The translations under genes were made by a program, and so were the position numbers. From contig NZ_CP040005.1 in the NCBI RefSeq assembly GCF_005696555.1, positions 1,860,001-1,924,000 on the forward strand: a stretch of DNA of 64,000 nt, written 5' to 3'. The first letter of the stretch is position 1, and each line of letters begins with the position of its first letter. Shown here one piece after another: positions 1 through 9,562 of this stretch. The DNA comes from Actinomyces sp. oral taxon 171 str. F0337. GTDB lineage: Bacteria; Actinomycetota; Actinomycetes; Actinomycetales; Actinomycetaceae. Under the pieces are notes generated by a model. It worked only from the letters and a program-made list of their open reading frames with translations. It was not told the DNA's origin and ran no database searches.

Positions 1-779
1 GAGTAGAAGCGAGGGTCCTCGTACGTGCACCACCGATCAGCACTGATGTGGCCAACGCCGGCACGCTCGAGCTGAGCGAGGACGCCTGCCGCGACGTCAA
101 GGCCAGGCGTGCCCCACGATGTGCGTGAGGCGCACGCCGGTTCGCGCTGCGCGGACAGCGCGAGCATGTCATCTGGGACCTCGTAGCAGGAGCCACAGAT
201 CGATGGCCCCACTGCGGCCCACAGATCAGCTGGCTCCGCTCCCGCACATTGGAGGAACTCAATCGTGGAGGCGACGACGCCGTCGAGCATGCCTCGCCGC
301 CCGGCGTGCACTGCCGCAGTCAGGGCACCGTCCCCGGACGCCAGCAGAACGGGAACGCAGTCGGCCACGAGCACGCAGCACCCTGCAGGCGCACCAACCG
401 TCCGGGCATCCAGGACGAGCGCGTCCGCCGTGGGCACCTCATCGACCTTGGCAGTGGACACGACGGCGGAGTGAACCTGGTTCATCCAGGCCAGGTGCCT
501 CCCCTGCTCAAGTCCCAGCAGATCCTCGAGTCGACGACGGTGACAATGAACACGTTGTGGGTCGTCTCCGACATGGAGCGCCAGGTTCCACCCGTCGTAG
601 GCGGCCCCACCCCCGTGTCCGCCGCCATCGCCTTCACCTCCCCGGGCATGAGTGCCGGCAGCGTTCGGGACGGAAACGGTACGAGCCCGCAGACCGCGGG
701 TAGTGAAGTACCCACGAGCCCGCGGGCCCAGATCCACCTCGATCAGGTCCGAGATCTCAACGGCGCTGGCATCACACAT
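1..779 (-). CDS. pgeF: Peptidoglycan editing factor PgeF (YfiH/laccase-domain family), C-terminus beyond window
   Basis: Reading the minus strand from ATG 779 gives 259 uninterrupted residues to the window edge, so the C-terminus is missing. The protein matches the YfiH/DUF152 (Cu-oxidase_4) family, which hydrolyses wrongly built muropeptide precursors and keeps cell wall composition correct. Visible landmarks are YFTTRGL near residue 24, GWNLALHVGDD near 63, NQVHSAVV with His103, VADCVPVLL with Cys141 and HAGRRG with His158. The His-Cys-His set fits the family's metal site. It starts 30 bp after the ftsZ stop with a GGGGGTG purine run upstream, so it is probably co-transcribed as the last known gene of the cluster; this position after ftsZ is common in actinobacteria. 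A Gly/His-rich insert at residues 47-60 is unusual. Family assignment is secure; biochemical specificity is inferred. Confidence 0.9.
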   Translation of the reverse strand, partial: MCDASAVEISDLIEVDLGPRARGYFTTRGLRARTVSVPNAAGTHARGGEGDGGGHGGGAAYDGWNLALHVGDDPQRVHCHRRRLEDLLGLEQGRHLAWMNQVHSAVVSTAKVDEVPTADALVLDARTVGAPAGCCVLVADCVPVLLASGDGALTAAVHAGRRGMLDGVVASTIEFLQCAGAEPADLWAAVGPSICGSCYEVPDDMLALSAQREPACASRTSWGTPGLDVAAGVLAQLERAGVGHISADRWCTYEDPRFY

Positions 780-809
780 GGTGGTAGCACCCCCGGGCAG
801 CGGCACCGC

Positions 810-2141
810 TCAGCGCAGGAAGTCAGGCAGATCAATGCCGTCGTCGTCGGCGTCGACCCCGATCACCTGAGGAACCTCAAGATCGGAGGCCGACTGCTGC
901 GCCGGTGCCGAGCCGTAGGAGCTGTAGGCCTCATCCACGTAGGCCGGCATGCTCCCCGACGAGAGTGCCTCAGCCGCACCGACCTCCGACAAGTGCGCCG
1001 CAGCCGCCGGCGACGACGAGGGCGGAGGGGCCAGCGGGACCGGGCGGGTTACCGGATTCTGGGCCGCGTGGGCACCGCCGCGAGGAGCGGGAGCCGCAGG
1101 CAGGTCGTCGACCGGTGACGAGGGCACCGGCGGAACAGCAGCGGCCCGCGACAGCCGAGCCATCGGATCGGACAGGCCACCGACGATCGGCTCGGAGTCG
1201 AAGCCTGCGGCGATGACCGTCACACGCACCTCGTCGCCCAGGGCACCGTCGACAACGTTTCCAACGATGATGTTGGCCTCGGGATGGACGGCCTCGCGCA
1301 CCAGGTTGGCGGCCTCGTTCATCTCGAACAGACCCAGGTCGGAGCCGCCCTGGAAGAAGAGCAGCACACCGTGGGCGCCGTCGATCGAGGTCTCCAGCAG
1401 CGGCGAGGCGATGGCCTCCTCGGTAGCCGTGATCGCACGTCCCTCACCGGTGGCCGAGCCGATACCCATGAGTGCGCTGCCGGCACCCTGCATCACGGAC
1501 TTGACGTCATTGAAGTCGACGTTGATGAGGCCGGGGGTGGTGATGAGCTCGGTGATGCCCTGGACACCTTGAAGAAGAACCTGGTCAGCCTGCTTGAAGG
1601 CGTCCACGACGGAGATGTTCTTGTCGGCGATCTGCAGGAGGCGGTCGTTGGGGATGACGATGAGGGTATCGACTTCCTCGCGCAGCGCCTGGACACCGTC
1701 CTCAGCCTGGGCCGAGCGGCGGCGCCCCTCGAAGGAGAAGGGACGGGTGACCACACCGATGGTCAGCGCACCGATGCTCTTGGCCAGGCGGGCGACGACA
1801 GGAGCTGCGCCGGTGCCGGTGCCACCCCCCTCACCCGCGGTGACGAAGACCATGTCCGATCCGTCAAGGGCCTCACGGATTTCCGACTCGTGGTCCTCAG
1901 CGGCCTTGCGGCCGATCGCCGGGTCGGCTCCTGCCCCCAGGCCCCGGGTCAGGTCTCGCCCGACGTCGAGCTTGACGTCAGCGTCGGACATGAGCAGCGC
2001 CTGGGCGTCGGTGTTCACGGCGATGAACTCCACGCCACGCAGATCGGCCTCGATCATGCGGTTGACGGCGTTGACGCCGCCGCCGCCAACACCGACGACC
2101 TTGATCTCTGCCTGATAGTGCTGTGAGTCGTCCACAGCCAT
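810..2141 (-). CDS. ftsZ: Cell division protein FtsZ
   Basis: Tubulin-like GTPase that forms the Z ring at midcell. With the start chosen here it has 443 residues. The nucleotide-binding [10 protein letters not shown] is near residues 17-26, the tubulin signature GGGTGTG is at 105-111, and the T7 loop NVDFNDV follows near 205. A long acidic/Pro-rich variable linker ends in [11 protein letters not shown], the conserved C-terminal peptide that binds partners such as SepF. The frame stays open upstream to a TTG at 2207 and an ATG at 2192 (GAGGGGAG five bases before it); I prefer ATG 2141 because [17 protein letters not shown] aligns with the usual FtsZ beginning and GGAGGGG lies upstream. The start is the only real uncertainty. 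It follows ftsQ after a 307-bp gap that probably contains its own promoter. No ftsA is present, as normal for actinobacteria. Confidence 0.97.
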   Translation of the reverse strand: MAVDDSQHYQAEIKVVGVGGGGVNAVNRMIEADLRGVEFIAVNTDAQALLMSDADVKLDVGRDLTRGLGAGADPAIGRKAAEDHESEIREALDGSDMVFVTAGEGGGTGTGAAPVVARLAKSIGALTIGVVTRPFSFEGRRRSAQAEDGVQALREEVDTLIVIPNDRLLQIADKNISVVDAFKQADQVLLQGVQGITELITTPGLINVDFNDVKSVMQGAGSALMGIGSATGEGRAITATEEAIASPLLETSIDGAHGVLLFFQGGSDLGLFEMNEAANLVREAVHPEANIIVGNVVDGALGDEVRVTVIAAGFDSEPIVGGLSDPMARLSRAAAVPPVPSSPVDDLPAAPAPRGGAHAAQNPVTRPVPLAPPPSSSPAAAAHLSEVGAAEALSSGSMPAYVDEAYSSYGSAPAQQSASDLEVPQVIGVDADDDGIDLPDFLR

Positions 2142-2238
2142 GCTCTCGACCACTGGCGTCCCCTCCGCGAGTTTCGTCCTGAGCCCCCTCATGAGGACTC
2201 CCCTCAAACCTCAACCTCAAGTTAAGGTCAATACTTAT

Positions 2239-2263
2239 GTCATTCTCTGAATGACGGGGTCAA
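2239..2263 (-). promoter_or_regulatory. Candidate ftsZ promoter element with a perfect 17-bp dyad
   Basis: On the minus strand a TTGACC hexamer (2263-2258) is followed directly by GTCATTC-AGA-GAATGAC (2255-2239), a perfect 7-3-7 inverted repeat, then by an AT-rich CATAAGTATTG where a -10 would lie. The dyad sits in the promoter spacer, where a repressor or activator would act. Between this point and ftsZ are three TTGAGG-type repeats (about 2222-2203). Hexamers and dyad are seen in the sequence; promoter function is inferred. Confidence 0.45.
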
Positions 2264-2397
2264 CGCTATGAGACTTCCAGGACGTCGTATCGCATTGAAG
2301 CCCGGCGTGTTCGTGTGCAGTTGCCTGCGGATTCCCTGCTATATCACTGCGATTTACCTGCAATAAACCTGAAGGACTGAGCGGCGTGCGCTGCTCC

Positions 2398-2439
2398 CCG
2401 CTCCACCATCCCTCGGAACGCCATGGAGCGGTGGAGCGG
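2398..2439 (-). terminator. Hairpin downstream of ftsQ
   Basis: CCGCTCCACC (2398-2407) and GGTGGAGCGG (2430-2439) are perfect 10-bp inverted arms with a 22-nt loop, starting 10 bp beyond the ftsQ stop. No U-tract follows. It may be a weak terminator or a processing hairpin separating ftsQ from ftsZ. Both arms also contain the GTGGAG/CTCCAC hexamer found in the mraZ operator, so MraZ binding is a second possibility. Apart from this and the ftsZ promoter element I see nothing in 2142-2448. Confidence 0.4.
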
Positions 2440-2448
2440 AAGAACCGT

Positions 2449-3681
2449 TCAGGACTCCTTCGATGGTGTCGTGCTTGTCGTGGTCGCCCCGTCGGCGGAT
2501 CGGGTGGTGGGACGATGAGGCGATGAGACGTCGTAGATGGACGCAGTGGTCGTCATGAGAGTCGCCAAGACCCGCGCCTTGAGCCCGTTGTCCTGGTTGT
2601 TCCCCCAGACCACGCTGGCCCCACTGGACAAGGTCAGTGTGACCTGCCCCGCCTCAGTTGCGCTTCCGCTGCTCACCTGGGCCAGGGTCTCCGGCGCGAG
2701 AGAGCCCACCACCTGGGTGACAGCAGCCACCTGCTTGGCTGAGACCCTCTGTGGCCCCGATGCCTGCGCAGCGGGACCGGGCACGATGGTCACCAGCCCC
2801 GACGGCGCCTCGGAGACCCGTTCGAGGACCACGGCCTCGTTGTCGAGGACCTGGTATCCGTCCGAGTCCTGCACGGTGGCCACCGGGACGCGCATCGTCA
2901 GATGCACCCGCAGCCCGTGGGGCCAGGCCCTGGTCACCTGCGCCCGGCGCACCCGGACCAGCTTGTCGCTCACCTGGGTGGAGAGCCGGCCGGTGTCGAG
3001 CCGCAGCAACGAGTCGCCCTCGTACGAGGCCAGAATGTCTCGGACCTGCTTGTCGGAGACGCTGCCGTCCGATCCCGCCACGGAGATCCTGCGGACCTGT
3101 AGGCCCAGGAGAGGTGAGAAGGCCAGGGCCCAGACTGTCAGGACGATGGCGAGCGCGACAACGGCGGTCGTCACCACCCTTCGCTGCCGCAACCGGTACA
3201 GGGCGGCTTGACGCTCCTTGAGCCGATCGGCGAGCCCGGTGGAGACGACCCGGTCATCTCCTCCGGAAAGAGCCACCTGCCGGCGGCCGAACACGGTCAG
3301 CTCGGTGCTTGCGGCTGCGTCGGGACTGGGAGACGCCTGGCGGGGACTGGTTCGGCTGGTGCCTTCGCCCCTGCGACGCGACGAGGGAGAGGCGCTGGAC
3401 GCGCCCCTCGACATCGTTGAACGTCGAGGCCGCGAAGGTGGCAGGGCGCCGCCCGCGCCCCTGGATGTCCTGGAAGCGGAGGCAGTCCGGGGCCGCCTGG
3501 CAGTGGCTGACGGACCGGTCTGCTCAGTCCCCTGATCCGTCGGGGTGCTCGGCGCGGACGGTCCCTGCGCTGAACGGGTGGGACGCGGACGTCGGGGGCC
3601 GGAACGGCGAGGCGGGATGCTGGCCGGGGCGTCCTGAGCGCGGTTGGAGCGCTCAGGACGGGGGGCCGAGGGCTTCCTCAT
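2449..3681 (-). CDS. ftsQ: Cell division protein FtsQ/DivIB
   Basis: Bitopic division protein that bridges early cytosolic and late periplasmic divisome parts. The 410 residues begin with about 165 cytoplasmic residues rich in Pro, Arg and Ser, much longer than in E. coli but common in actinobacteria. A single transmembrane helix follows (VVTTAVVALAIVLTVWALAF), then the POTRA domain starting LLGLQVRRISVAGSDG and the FtsQ domain. The last about 25 residues are Thr/Ser rich. ATG 3681 overlaps the murC stop by 4 bp (ATGA), which argues for translational coupling and fixes the start. Its position between murC and ftsZ is the standard one. Family identity is secure; the low-complexity N-terminus has no recognisable domain. 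Confidence 0.93.
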   Translation of the reverse strand: MRKPSAPRPERSNRAQDAPASIPPRRSGPRRPRPTRSAQGPSAPSTPTDQGTEQTGPSATARRPRTASASRTSRGAGGALPPSRPRRSTMSRGASSASPSSRRRGEGTSRTSPRQASPSPDAAASTELTVFGRRQVALSGGDDRVVSTGLADRLKERQAALYRLRQRRVVTTAVVALAIVLTVWALAFSPLLGLQVRRISVAGSDGSVSDKQVRDILASYEGDSLLRLDTGRLSTQVSDKLVRVRRAQVTRAWPHGLRVHLTMRVPVATVQDSDGYQVLDNEAVVLERVSEAPSGLVTIVPGPAAQASGPQRVSAKQVAAVTQVVGSLAPETLAQVSSGSATEAGQVTLTLSSGASVVWGNNQDNGLKARVLATLMTTTASIYDVSSPHRPTTRSADGATTTSTTPSKES

Positions 3682-5252
3682 GCCCGCTCGCCTCGTTCCG
3701 CGGGCAAGGAGGCTGCACCGCCCTCACGCACCGCCAGGTCGGCCAGTGCCGTAGCAGCAAGCTCTGTGACGTCTCCGGCACCTACTGTCAGCAGCAGGTC
3801 TCCGGGGCGCGCCGAGTCGGCTACCGCGCGTGCGGCGTCGAGGCGCTCGGCGACGAATCTGGCTCTGCCACCGGGGACCCGCTGGGCGACCGTGTCCCCC
3901 GTGACACCGGGAAAGTCCGCCTGAGTCTCCCTGGCGGGGTAGACATCCGTGACGACAACGGCGTCAGCCAGGGCCAGCGCCTGTCCGAAGCGGTCGGCGA
4001 AGGCCCGGGTGCGGGAGAACAGGTGCGGCTGGAACAGGACCAGGACCCGTCCACCGCGCTCCTGGGCCACGCCCCGTGCCGTGCGTAGCAGTGCCTCGAT
4101 CTCCGTGGGGTGATGGGCGTAGTCGTCGATGACACGTACGCCGTCGGCCTCACCCCGGTCCTCGAAGCGCCGGCCCGTGCCTCCGAACACTCCCAGGGCC
4201 CGGGCCATGCGGGCAGGCTCGACGCCGAGCTCGATGCCCGCGGCCCAGGCGCCGGCGGCGTCGAGGGCCACATGGTCCCCAGGCACGGCCAGCACCAGCT
4301 CAACCGGGCTGCGGCTCGGTTCCTCGCCGGTGCCGCCGGCGGACTCACGGTCGGTCGCCGTGGTGAGGGTCAGCAGTGCCTGAGTGGATGAGGCTCCGCG
4401 ATCCTGGATGTCCAGGTGGACGTGCCCCTCCCCCACGAGTACTCCGCCGGGGAGGGTGTCGGGGCCGCCGAAGGAGTAGGTGACGACGCGCAGGCCCTCG
4501 GCGGCTGCGGACTGCGCCAGACGCAGTGCACCGGCGTCTGCGGCACAGGCGACCAGAAGGCCCCCGGGAACCAGCCGGTGAGCAAAATCGACGAATGCCG
4601 CCTCGAAGGCCTCCGCGGTGCCGTAGCTGTCGAGGTGGTCGGGCTCGACGTTGGTGACGATCTCCACGCGGGGCGAGTAGTTGAGGAAGGAGCGGTCGGA
4701 CTCATCGGCCTCCGCGACCAGGGCGGAACCGCTCCCCAGGTGTGCCCCGGTGCCCAGGGCCCGCACGACCCCGCCGATGGCGAAGGAGGGGTCGGCGCCG
4801 GCATCCGTCAGGGCCTCTGCGAGCATGCCTGAGGTCGTTGTCTTGCCGTGCGCGCCGGCCACGGCGACGAAGTCCAGCCCCTGAGCGGCCAGGGCCAGCG
4901 CCTGGGACCGGTGGATAACCTCCTGGCCCCGCCGACGGGCCTCGGCGAGCTCGGGGTTGGTCTCCTTGATGGCAGTGGACACCACGACCGTGCTCCGTTC
5001 GGGAACGTGTGCGGCGTCATGCCCCAGGTGGGTCGTGATGCCCAGGTCGCTCAGATGGTCGAAGGCGGGACCGCCATGGGCATCAGATCCGGAGACCCGG
5101 GCGCCACGGGCGGCGAGAAGCTGAGCGACCACGCTCATCCCCGCTCCCCCGATACCAATGAGGTGGAAGCCCCTGTCCGCCAGCGTGCAATGACCGTCGC
5201 CGGTCGGCTGGCAGGCGGTGTGGGAGCTGTCCTGGGGTGTCGTGGCGATCAT
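3678..5252 (-). CDS. murC: UDP-N-acetylmuramate--L-alanine ligase
   Basis: Cytoplasmic ATP-dependent ligase adding L-Ala to UDP-MurNAc, the first amino-acid step of peptidoglycan precursor synthesis. The 524 residues contain the N-terminal nucleotide-binding IGIGGAGMS near residue 33, the Mur-ligase P-loop GAHGKTTTSGM near 133, NVEPDHLDSYG, the central DDYAHHPTEI and the C-terminal domain with LFQPHLFSRTRAF. It is slightly longer than usual because of a 28-residue N-terminal extension and a Ser/Gly insert before the central domain (TATDRESAGGTGEEPSRS). The start overlaps the murG stop and the end overlaps the ftsQ start, each by 4 bp. Assignment is unambiguous. Confidence 0.97.
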   Translation of the reverse strand: MIATTPQDSSHTACQPTGDGHCTLADRGFHLIGIGGAGMSVVAQLLAARGARVSGSDAHGGPAFDHLSDLGITTHLGHDAAHVPERSTVVVSTAIKETNPELAEARRRGQEVIHRSQALALAAQGLDFVAVAGAHGKTTTSGMLAEALTDAGADPSFAIGGVVRALGTGAHLGSGSALVAEADESDRSFLNYSPRVEIVTNVEPDHLDSYGTAEAFEAAFVDFAHRLVPGGLLVACAADAGALRLAQSAAAEGLRVVTYSFGGPDTLPGGVLVGEGHVHLDIQDRGASSTQALLTLTTATDRESAGGTGEEPSRSPVELVLAVPGDHVALDAAGAWAAGIELGVEPARMARALGVFGGTGRRFEDRGEADGVRVIDDYAHHPTEIEALLRTARGVAQERGGRVLVLFQPHLFSRTRAFADRFGQALALADAVVVTDVYPARETQADFPGVTGDTVAQRVPGGRARFVAERLDAARAVADSARPGDLLLTVGAGDVTELAATALADLAVREGGAASLPAERGERA

Positions 5253-6508
5253 GCCGCGTTCTCCTCATCAGTGGGAGTGTCGTGGATGGAGGCGCACTGC
5301 TGGATGAGGGCGGCCAGGCGGGCCGCCGCGTCCTGGACGCCGGTGGAGGCCGCGGCCCGGGCCATGGCGGCCTGCCGCTCAGAGTCGGAGATGAGCATCG
5401 CGAAGTCAAGGATGTCGGAGGACGTGAGGTCGGCGTCGAGCACCATGCGTCCGCCTCCGGAGGCCAGGACATCAGCGGCGTTGAGACGTTGCTCCCCGTT
5501 GCCGATCGGTAAGGGGACGTAGAGCGCTGGAAGTCCCAGGGCTGTGATCTCTGCTACGGTACCGGCGCCGGAACGGCACAGGACCCCGTCGGCGCAGGCG
5601 TAGGCCTGTTCCATCGTGGTCAGGTAGTCGAGCACGTGGTACCGCTCCAAAAGGTCCTGCGCAGCGCCTGAGGCCGCTGCCGTCTCGAGGGCGGCGCGCA
5701 CCGGGGCGTCCTTGTCCTTGCCGGTCAGGTGCAGCACTTGAAGCCCTGCGGGCAGGGAGCCCAGCGACTCGCTCAGAACCTCGTTGAGGTGCTGGGCCCC
5801 CAGGGATCCGCCCGTCACCAGCAGCGTGGGCAGGTCGGGGTCGAGCCCCAGCTCCTGCGCGCCCTCGACGCGGGCCTGGCGGGTGCCCTCACTCGTGGCC
5901 CGCTGCGCCACCAGGGTGGCGATGGCCGGGCGCAGCGGCAGCCCCGTGACCTCGGTACGTCCCTTGGAGGCCTTGAGGCGGGTGGAGGCGAAGGTCAGGG
6001 CAACTGCCTGAGCCCAGGACGCCCCCAGCCGGTTGGCCAGGCCCGGACGGGCGTTCTGCTCATGGATGACGACTGGTACCCCGGCTTTCCTGGCGGCCAG
6101 GTAGGCCGGGGTCGAGACGTAGCCACCGAAACCGACGACGACGTCGGCCCCGATCGTCTCAATGGCTTCAGTGGCGGCGCCGATCGCCTTTCCCAGCCGG
6201 TGCGGCAGGCGCAGCAGGTCACCGCTGGGGCGCCGAGGCAGAGGAACTCTGGGGACAAAGGCCAGCTCGAAGCCGGCCTCGGGCACCAGTCGCTTCTCCA
6301 GTCCCTCGGCGGTCCCCAGGACGAGGATCCGCGTACGAGGATCACCGCCCAGGGCAGGGTCCTGCAGGGCCGCGGCCGTGGCCAGCAACGGGTTGACATG
6401 GCCGGCGGTACCTCCACCTGCCAGCAGCACCCGCAACGGCCGAGGTCGCTCCGAGCCGCTGGAACTCACCTGCTGGGGCGAGCCTGCGCTCTCACTTGTC
6501 TCGGGCAC
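5249..6508 (-). CDS. murG: UDP-GlcNAc:undecaprenyl-PP-MurNAc-pentapeptide GlcNAc transferase
   Basis: Membrane-associated GT28 glycosyltransferase that turns lipid I into lipid II on the inner face of the membrane. I start it at GTG 6508 because AGGAGG lies five bases upstream and residues before it are a shadow of ftsW; this gives 419 residues and a 17-bp overlap with ftsW. Landmarks are GGGTAGHVNPLL near residue 33, HEQNARPGLANR, TGGSLGAQHLNEV and the C-terminal donor site RSGAGTVAEITALGLPALYVP with IGNGEQRLNA. The N-terminal 28 residues are Ser/Glu-rich and unstructured. The order ftsW-murG-murC is the canonical one. Confidence 0.96.
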   Translation of the reverse strand: MPETSESAGSPQQVSSSGSERPRPLRVLLAGGGTAGHVNPLLATAAALQDPALGGDPRTRILVLGTAEGLEKRLVPEAGFELAFVPRVPLPRRPSGDLLRLPHRLGKAIGAATEAIETIGADVVVGFGGYVSTPAYLAARKAGVPVVIHEQNARPGLANRLGASWAQAVALTFASTRLKASKGRTEVTGLPLRPAIATLVAQRATSEGTRQARVEGAQELGLDPDLPTLLVTGGSLGAQHLNEVLSESLGSLPAGLQVLHLTGKDKDAPVRAALETAAASGAAQDLLERYHVLDYLTTMEQAYACADGVLCRSGAGTVAEITALGLPALYVPLPIGNGEQRLNAADVLASGGGRMVLDADLTSSDILDFAMLISDSERQAAMARAAASTGVQDAAARLAALIQQCASIHDTPTDEENAA

Positions 6509-8006
6509 GGTTCCTCCTAGGGACAATGACTGCCAGGGAACGACGCAGCGCCCCGGGACTCGTGGACAGGGCCTCCTGCGCACCGGGTTCGTGGCGCGCG
6601 AAGGCGAGAAGCACCCCGATGGCCAGGAGGACCGACACCAGCGCGGTCCCTCCACGGCTGACGAGGGGAAGCGGGACGCCCAGTACCGGCAGCGCACCGG
6701 TGACGACCCCCATGTTGATGATCGCCTGCCCCACGATCCACGCACCGATGGCCGAGGTCGTGGCCACGACGTACGTGGAGGTGTGGCGTCTCATGAGCCG
6801 CAGGCAGCAGGCACCGATGACCGCGAACAGGGCGATGACGACGAGCGTGCCCACCAGTCCGAACTCCTCTCCGAGCACGGCGAAGATGTAGTCGGAGTCC
6901 GCCTGGGTGAGGTAGCCCCACTTCTGGCGTGAGGATCCCGGCCCCACGCCGAGCCAGCCTCCCGTCCCCAGCGCCCACATCCCGTGCTTGGGCTGGTAGC
7001 CCACACCCGTGGGGTCCGCGCCCTCGGGATGGATCCAGGCGGTGATCCGGGCACGCCGGTTGGCGCTGAGCATGGAGGCGGCCGCGAACATGATGACGCC
7101 ACCGGCCCCCAGGAGGGCGAACCAGCGCTTCCGCATTCCCCCCACCCACAGGGCCCCGGCGACGATACTCACCAGGATGATGACGGTTCCCAGATCCTGA
7201 CCACCCAGGACACTCAGGATCGCAACGGCGACACCGCCCCAGCCCGCCATCCACACCCGGTCCCGTGGGCGGCTGTCCGCGTACCAGGTCACCAGGGTGC
7301 CCAGGACCAGGGCGAGGGCCACCTTGATGAACTCCGATGGCTGGGCGGTGCCGACCCCTGGGACCTGGATCCAGTTGCGGTTGCCGTAGACATTGACTCC
7401 GACGGGCGTGAACACCAGGCACTGCAAGGCGATCGTCAGCACCAGAAGCCCCCATGCCATCCGCGGGAACCAGGACAGCGGCATGCGGGAGACCCCCACC
7501 ATGCCCAGGGTCCCGACCACCGCGAAGATGAGGTACTTGGCGAAGTCGGTGAAGGCGTTGCCGCCGTTGGCGGCAACGGTCACCGACTGCACGGAGAAGA
7601 CCATGATGAGCCCGAAGGTCTCCAGCACCAGGGTGGAGACGAGCAGGCAGTAGTAGGTCAGAGTCACCTGCTCGGAGCTCTGAGCGGAGTCGGGCTCACC
7701 GGCCGAAGGACGCCGACGACGCTCCTGAGAGGCCCTGCCGTCCCAGGGTCGTGAGAGCCGCTCGCCCCAGTGCGCCAGGCGCCTGCGCCAGGCGTCACGC
7801 AGACGACCACCCGGGCCCGTGGGCCGTGAGCCGGATGGCTTCCCAGCCTGCTTGGACGGCGCGCCCGCACCCCTTCGGGGGGCGGTCCGCTCCGGCTTGC
7901 GACCGGCACCGGTCCCCTGCGACGAGCCTCCGGACGCCCGCGAGGAGCCTGACGAGGGGGAGGTCGACGAGCGACGAGCGGTGGCCGAGGCGGACCCGGT
8001 CTTCAC
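6492..8006 (-). CDS. ftsW: SEDS-family peptidoglycan glycosyltransferase FtsW
   Basis: Polytopic lipid-II polymerase of the divisome, partner of the ftsI product. The 504 residues start with about 110 cytoplasmic residues of Ser/Arg/Gly-rich low complexity, then about ten transmembrane segments beginning VTLTYYCLLVSTLVLETFG. The GGQDLGT motif carries the Asp expected to be catalytic in SEDS proteins. The family signature near the end reads LPLVSRGGTALVS. GTG 8006 overlaps the murD stop (GTGA). I call it FtsW rather than RodA because of its place between murD and murG. The long N-terminal tail is typical of actinobacterial FtsW and may bind FtsZ-linked partners (inference). Confidence 0.95.
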   Translation of the reverse strand: MKTGSASATARRSSTSPSSGSSRASGGSSQGTGAGRKPERTAPRRGAGAPSKQAGKPSGSRPTGPGGRLRDAWRRRLAHWGERLSRPWDGRASQERRRRPSAGEPDSAQSSEQVTLTYYCLLVSTLVLETFGLIMVFSVQSVTVAANGGNAFTDFAKYLIFAVVGTLGMVGVSRMPLSWFPRMAWGLLVLTIALQCLVFTPVGVNVYGNRNWIQVPGVGTAQPSEFIKVALALVLGTLVTWYADSRPRDRVWMAGWGGVAVAILSVLGGQDLGTVIILVSIVAGALWVGGMRKRWFALLGAGGVIMFAAASMLSANRRARITAWIHPEGADPTGVGYQPKHGMWALGTGGWLGVGPGSSRQKWGYLTQADSDYIFAVLGEEFGLVGTLVVIALFAVIGACCLRLMRRHTSTYVVATTSAIGAWIVGQAIINMGVVTGALPVLGVPLPLVSRGGTALVSVLLAIGVLLAFARHEPGAQEALSTSPGALRRSLAVIVPRRNRARDK

Positions 8007-9562
8007 GACTGCTCCTGGTCGCCGGAGACGTCCGTGCTCCGGGCGCCATCGCCATGGGTGTAGGCCTGGGCGCAGGCAGCGAACAGGTCTCCGCGCTGGG
8101 CGTAGGACGTGAACTGGTCCCAGGAGGCACAGGCCGGGGCCAGCATGACGGTGTCGCCGCTGCGGGCCATGGCGCCGGCGGCCTCCACAGCCGCGGCGCT
8201 CACCTGCTCGGCGGTACCGTCACTGACGCGGGTGACCGGCAGGTCGGGGGCCTCCCGCTCCAGAGCCGCCAAGATGTCGTCCTGCTCCTTGCCGATGACA
8301 ACGGCGCCACGCAGGTGCGGGCGCACCGTGCGGACCAGGTCGAAGAACTGGGCGCCCTTGGTGTCGCCGCCGCAGATCCAGACACCGGTCCCCTGCGGCA
8401 GAGAGGTCAGCGCAGCCTCGGCGGAGTGCGGGTTGGTGGCCTTGGAGTCATCGACCCAGGTGATGCCCTCCGCCTCGGCGACGGTGACGATCCGGTGGGC
8501 TCCGGGACTGTAGGCGCGCAGCCCGGCAGTGACCGCCTCCGGGTCGGCTCCGGCAGCACAGGCCAGTGCGGCGGCGGCCAGGGCGTCGGCCAGCAGGTGC
8601 GCGGGAAGGTTCTGGGCGCACCGCCCTGGGGCCAGGTGCACCAGGTCAGCGGTGGTGGCCAGCTCGACACCACTGGAACGTCGCTGGGCATGGAAGGCGC
8701 GGTCGACCAGCAGGTCCTCGACCATGCCGACCTGCCCCAGCCCCGGTGCGGCCAGGGTGAAGCCGACGGCGCGACAGCCCTGGACGACGTCGGCCTGACG
8801 GACCATGTCCTCGGTGGCGGCGTCGGCGAGGTTGTAGACGGCGGCGAGCCGGGTGCCGGAGTAGACGCGGGCCTTGTCCCGGGCGTAGGCCTCCAGGCCT
8901 CCGTGCCAGTCGAGGTGGTCGGCAGCCAGGTTGAGGCAGGTCGAGGCCAGGGGCGCCAGGGTTCTGGTGGTGTGGAGCTGGAAGCTGGACAGCTCCACGG
9001 CCAGGGCGTCGGCACTGCCGGACAGCACCGCCTCAATGACGGGAGTGCCGATGTTGCCGACGGCCGGGGCCGTGAGCCCTTGGGCCGCCAGGATCGTCGA
9101 GAGCATGCTGACCGTGGTGGTCTTGCCGTCCGTACCGGTCAGAGTCAGCCAGGGGACGTCCGGATGCGACGAGTCCTGCTGGATCCTCCAGGCCAGCTCG
9201 ACCTCGCTCCAGGTCTCGATACCTGCGGCCTCGGCGCTTCGCAGGACCGGTCCGGTGGCCGGGACCCCGGGTGAGACGACGAGGAGTCGCGCCGGTGAGT
9301 CCGCCAGCGCGGCCGCGGTCGTCTCGCCGTCGGCGACGGTGGCGGAGACCACGGGGGTCTCCAGCGTGTCGATGGAGGACTCACGGCTGTCGAAGACGTG
9401 GATGCGGGCCCCCAGCGTGGCCAGGGCATCGACGACGGCGCGCCCGGTGCGCCCCAGTCCGACGACGGCCACATGGGCGCCGTCGAGCTGGTCGCTCAGG
9501 GCCCCGCCAGGGCCGGTGACGGCACTGGGCGGTTCACCGGGGACTTCAGTCAGACTGGTCAC
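8003..9562 (-). CDS. murD: UDP-N-acetylmuramoylalanine--D-glutamate ligase
   Basis: Adds D-Glu to UDP-MurNAc-L-Ala in the cytoplasm. The 519 residues show VAVVGLGRTGRAVVDAL near residue 32, the P-loop LTGTDGKTTTVSML near 141, the NLAADHLDWHG motif and WVDDSKATNPHSAEAAL in the central domain, with WICGGDTKGAQFFDL in the C-terminal domain. Length is somewhat above the 450-residue family norm because of N-terminal and interdomain additions. The GTG start has no strong ribosome binding site. A 105-bp gap separates it from mraY, and its stop overlaps the ftsW start. Family identity is secure. Confidence 0.96.
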   Translation of the reverse strand: MTSLTEVPGEPPSAVTGPGGALSDQLDGAHVAVVGLGRTGRAVVDALATLGARIHVFDSRESSIDTLETPVVSATVADGETTAAALADSPARLLVVSPGVPATGPVLRSAEAAGIETWSEVELAWRIQQDSSHPDVPWLTLTGTDGKTTTVSMLSTILAAQGLTAPAVGNIGTPVIEAVLSGSADALAVELSSFQLHTTRTLAPLASTCLNLAADHLDWHGGLEAYARDKARVYSGTRLAAVYNLADAATEDMVRQADVVQGCRAVGFTLAAPGLGQVGMVEDLLVDRAFHAQRRSSGVELATTADLVHLAPGRCAQNLPAHLLADALAAAALACAAGADPEAVTAGLRAYSPGAHRIVTVAEAEGITWVDDSKATNPHSAEAALTSLPQGTGVWICGGDTKGAQFFDLVRTVRPHLRGAVVIGKEQDDILAALEREAPDLPVTRVSDGTAEQVSAAAVEAAGAMARSGDTVMLAPACASWDQFTSYAQRGDLFAACAQAYTHGDGARSTDVSGDQEQS

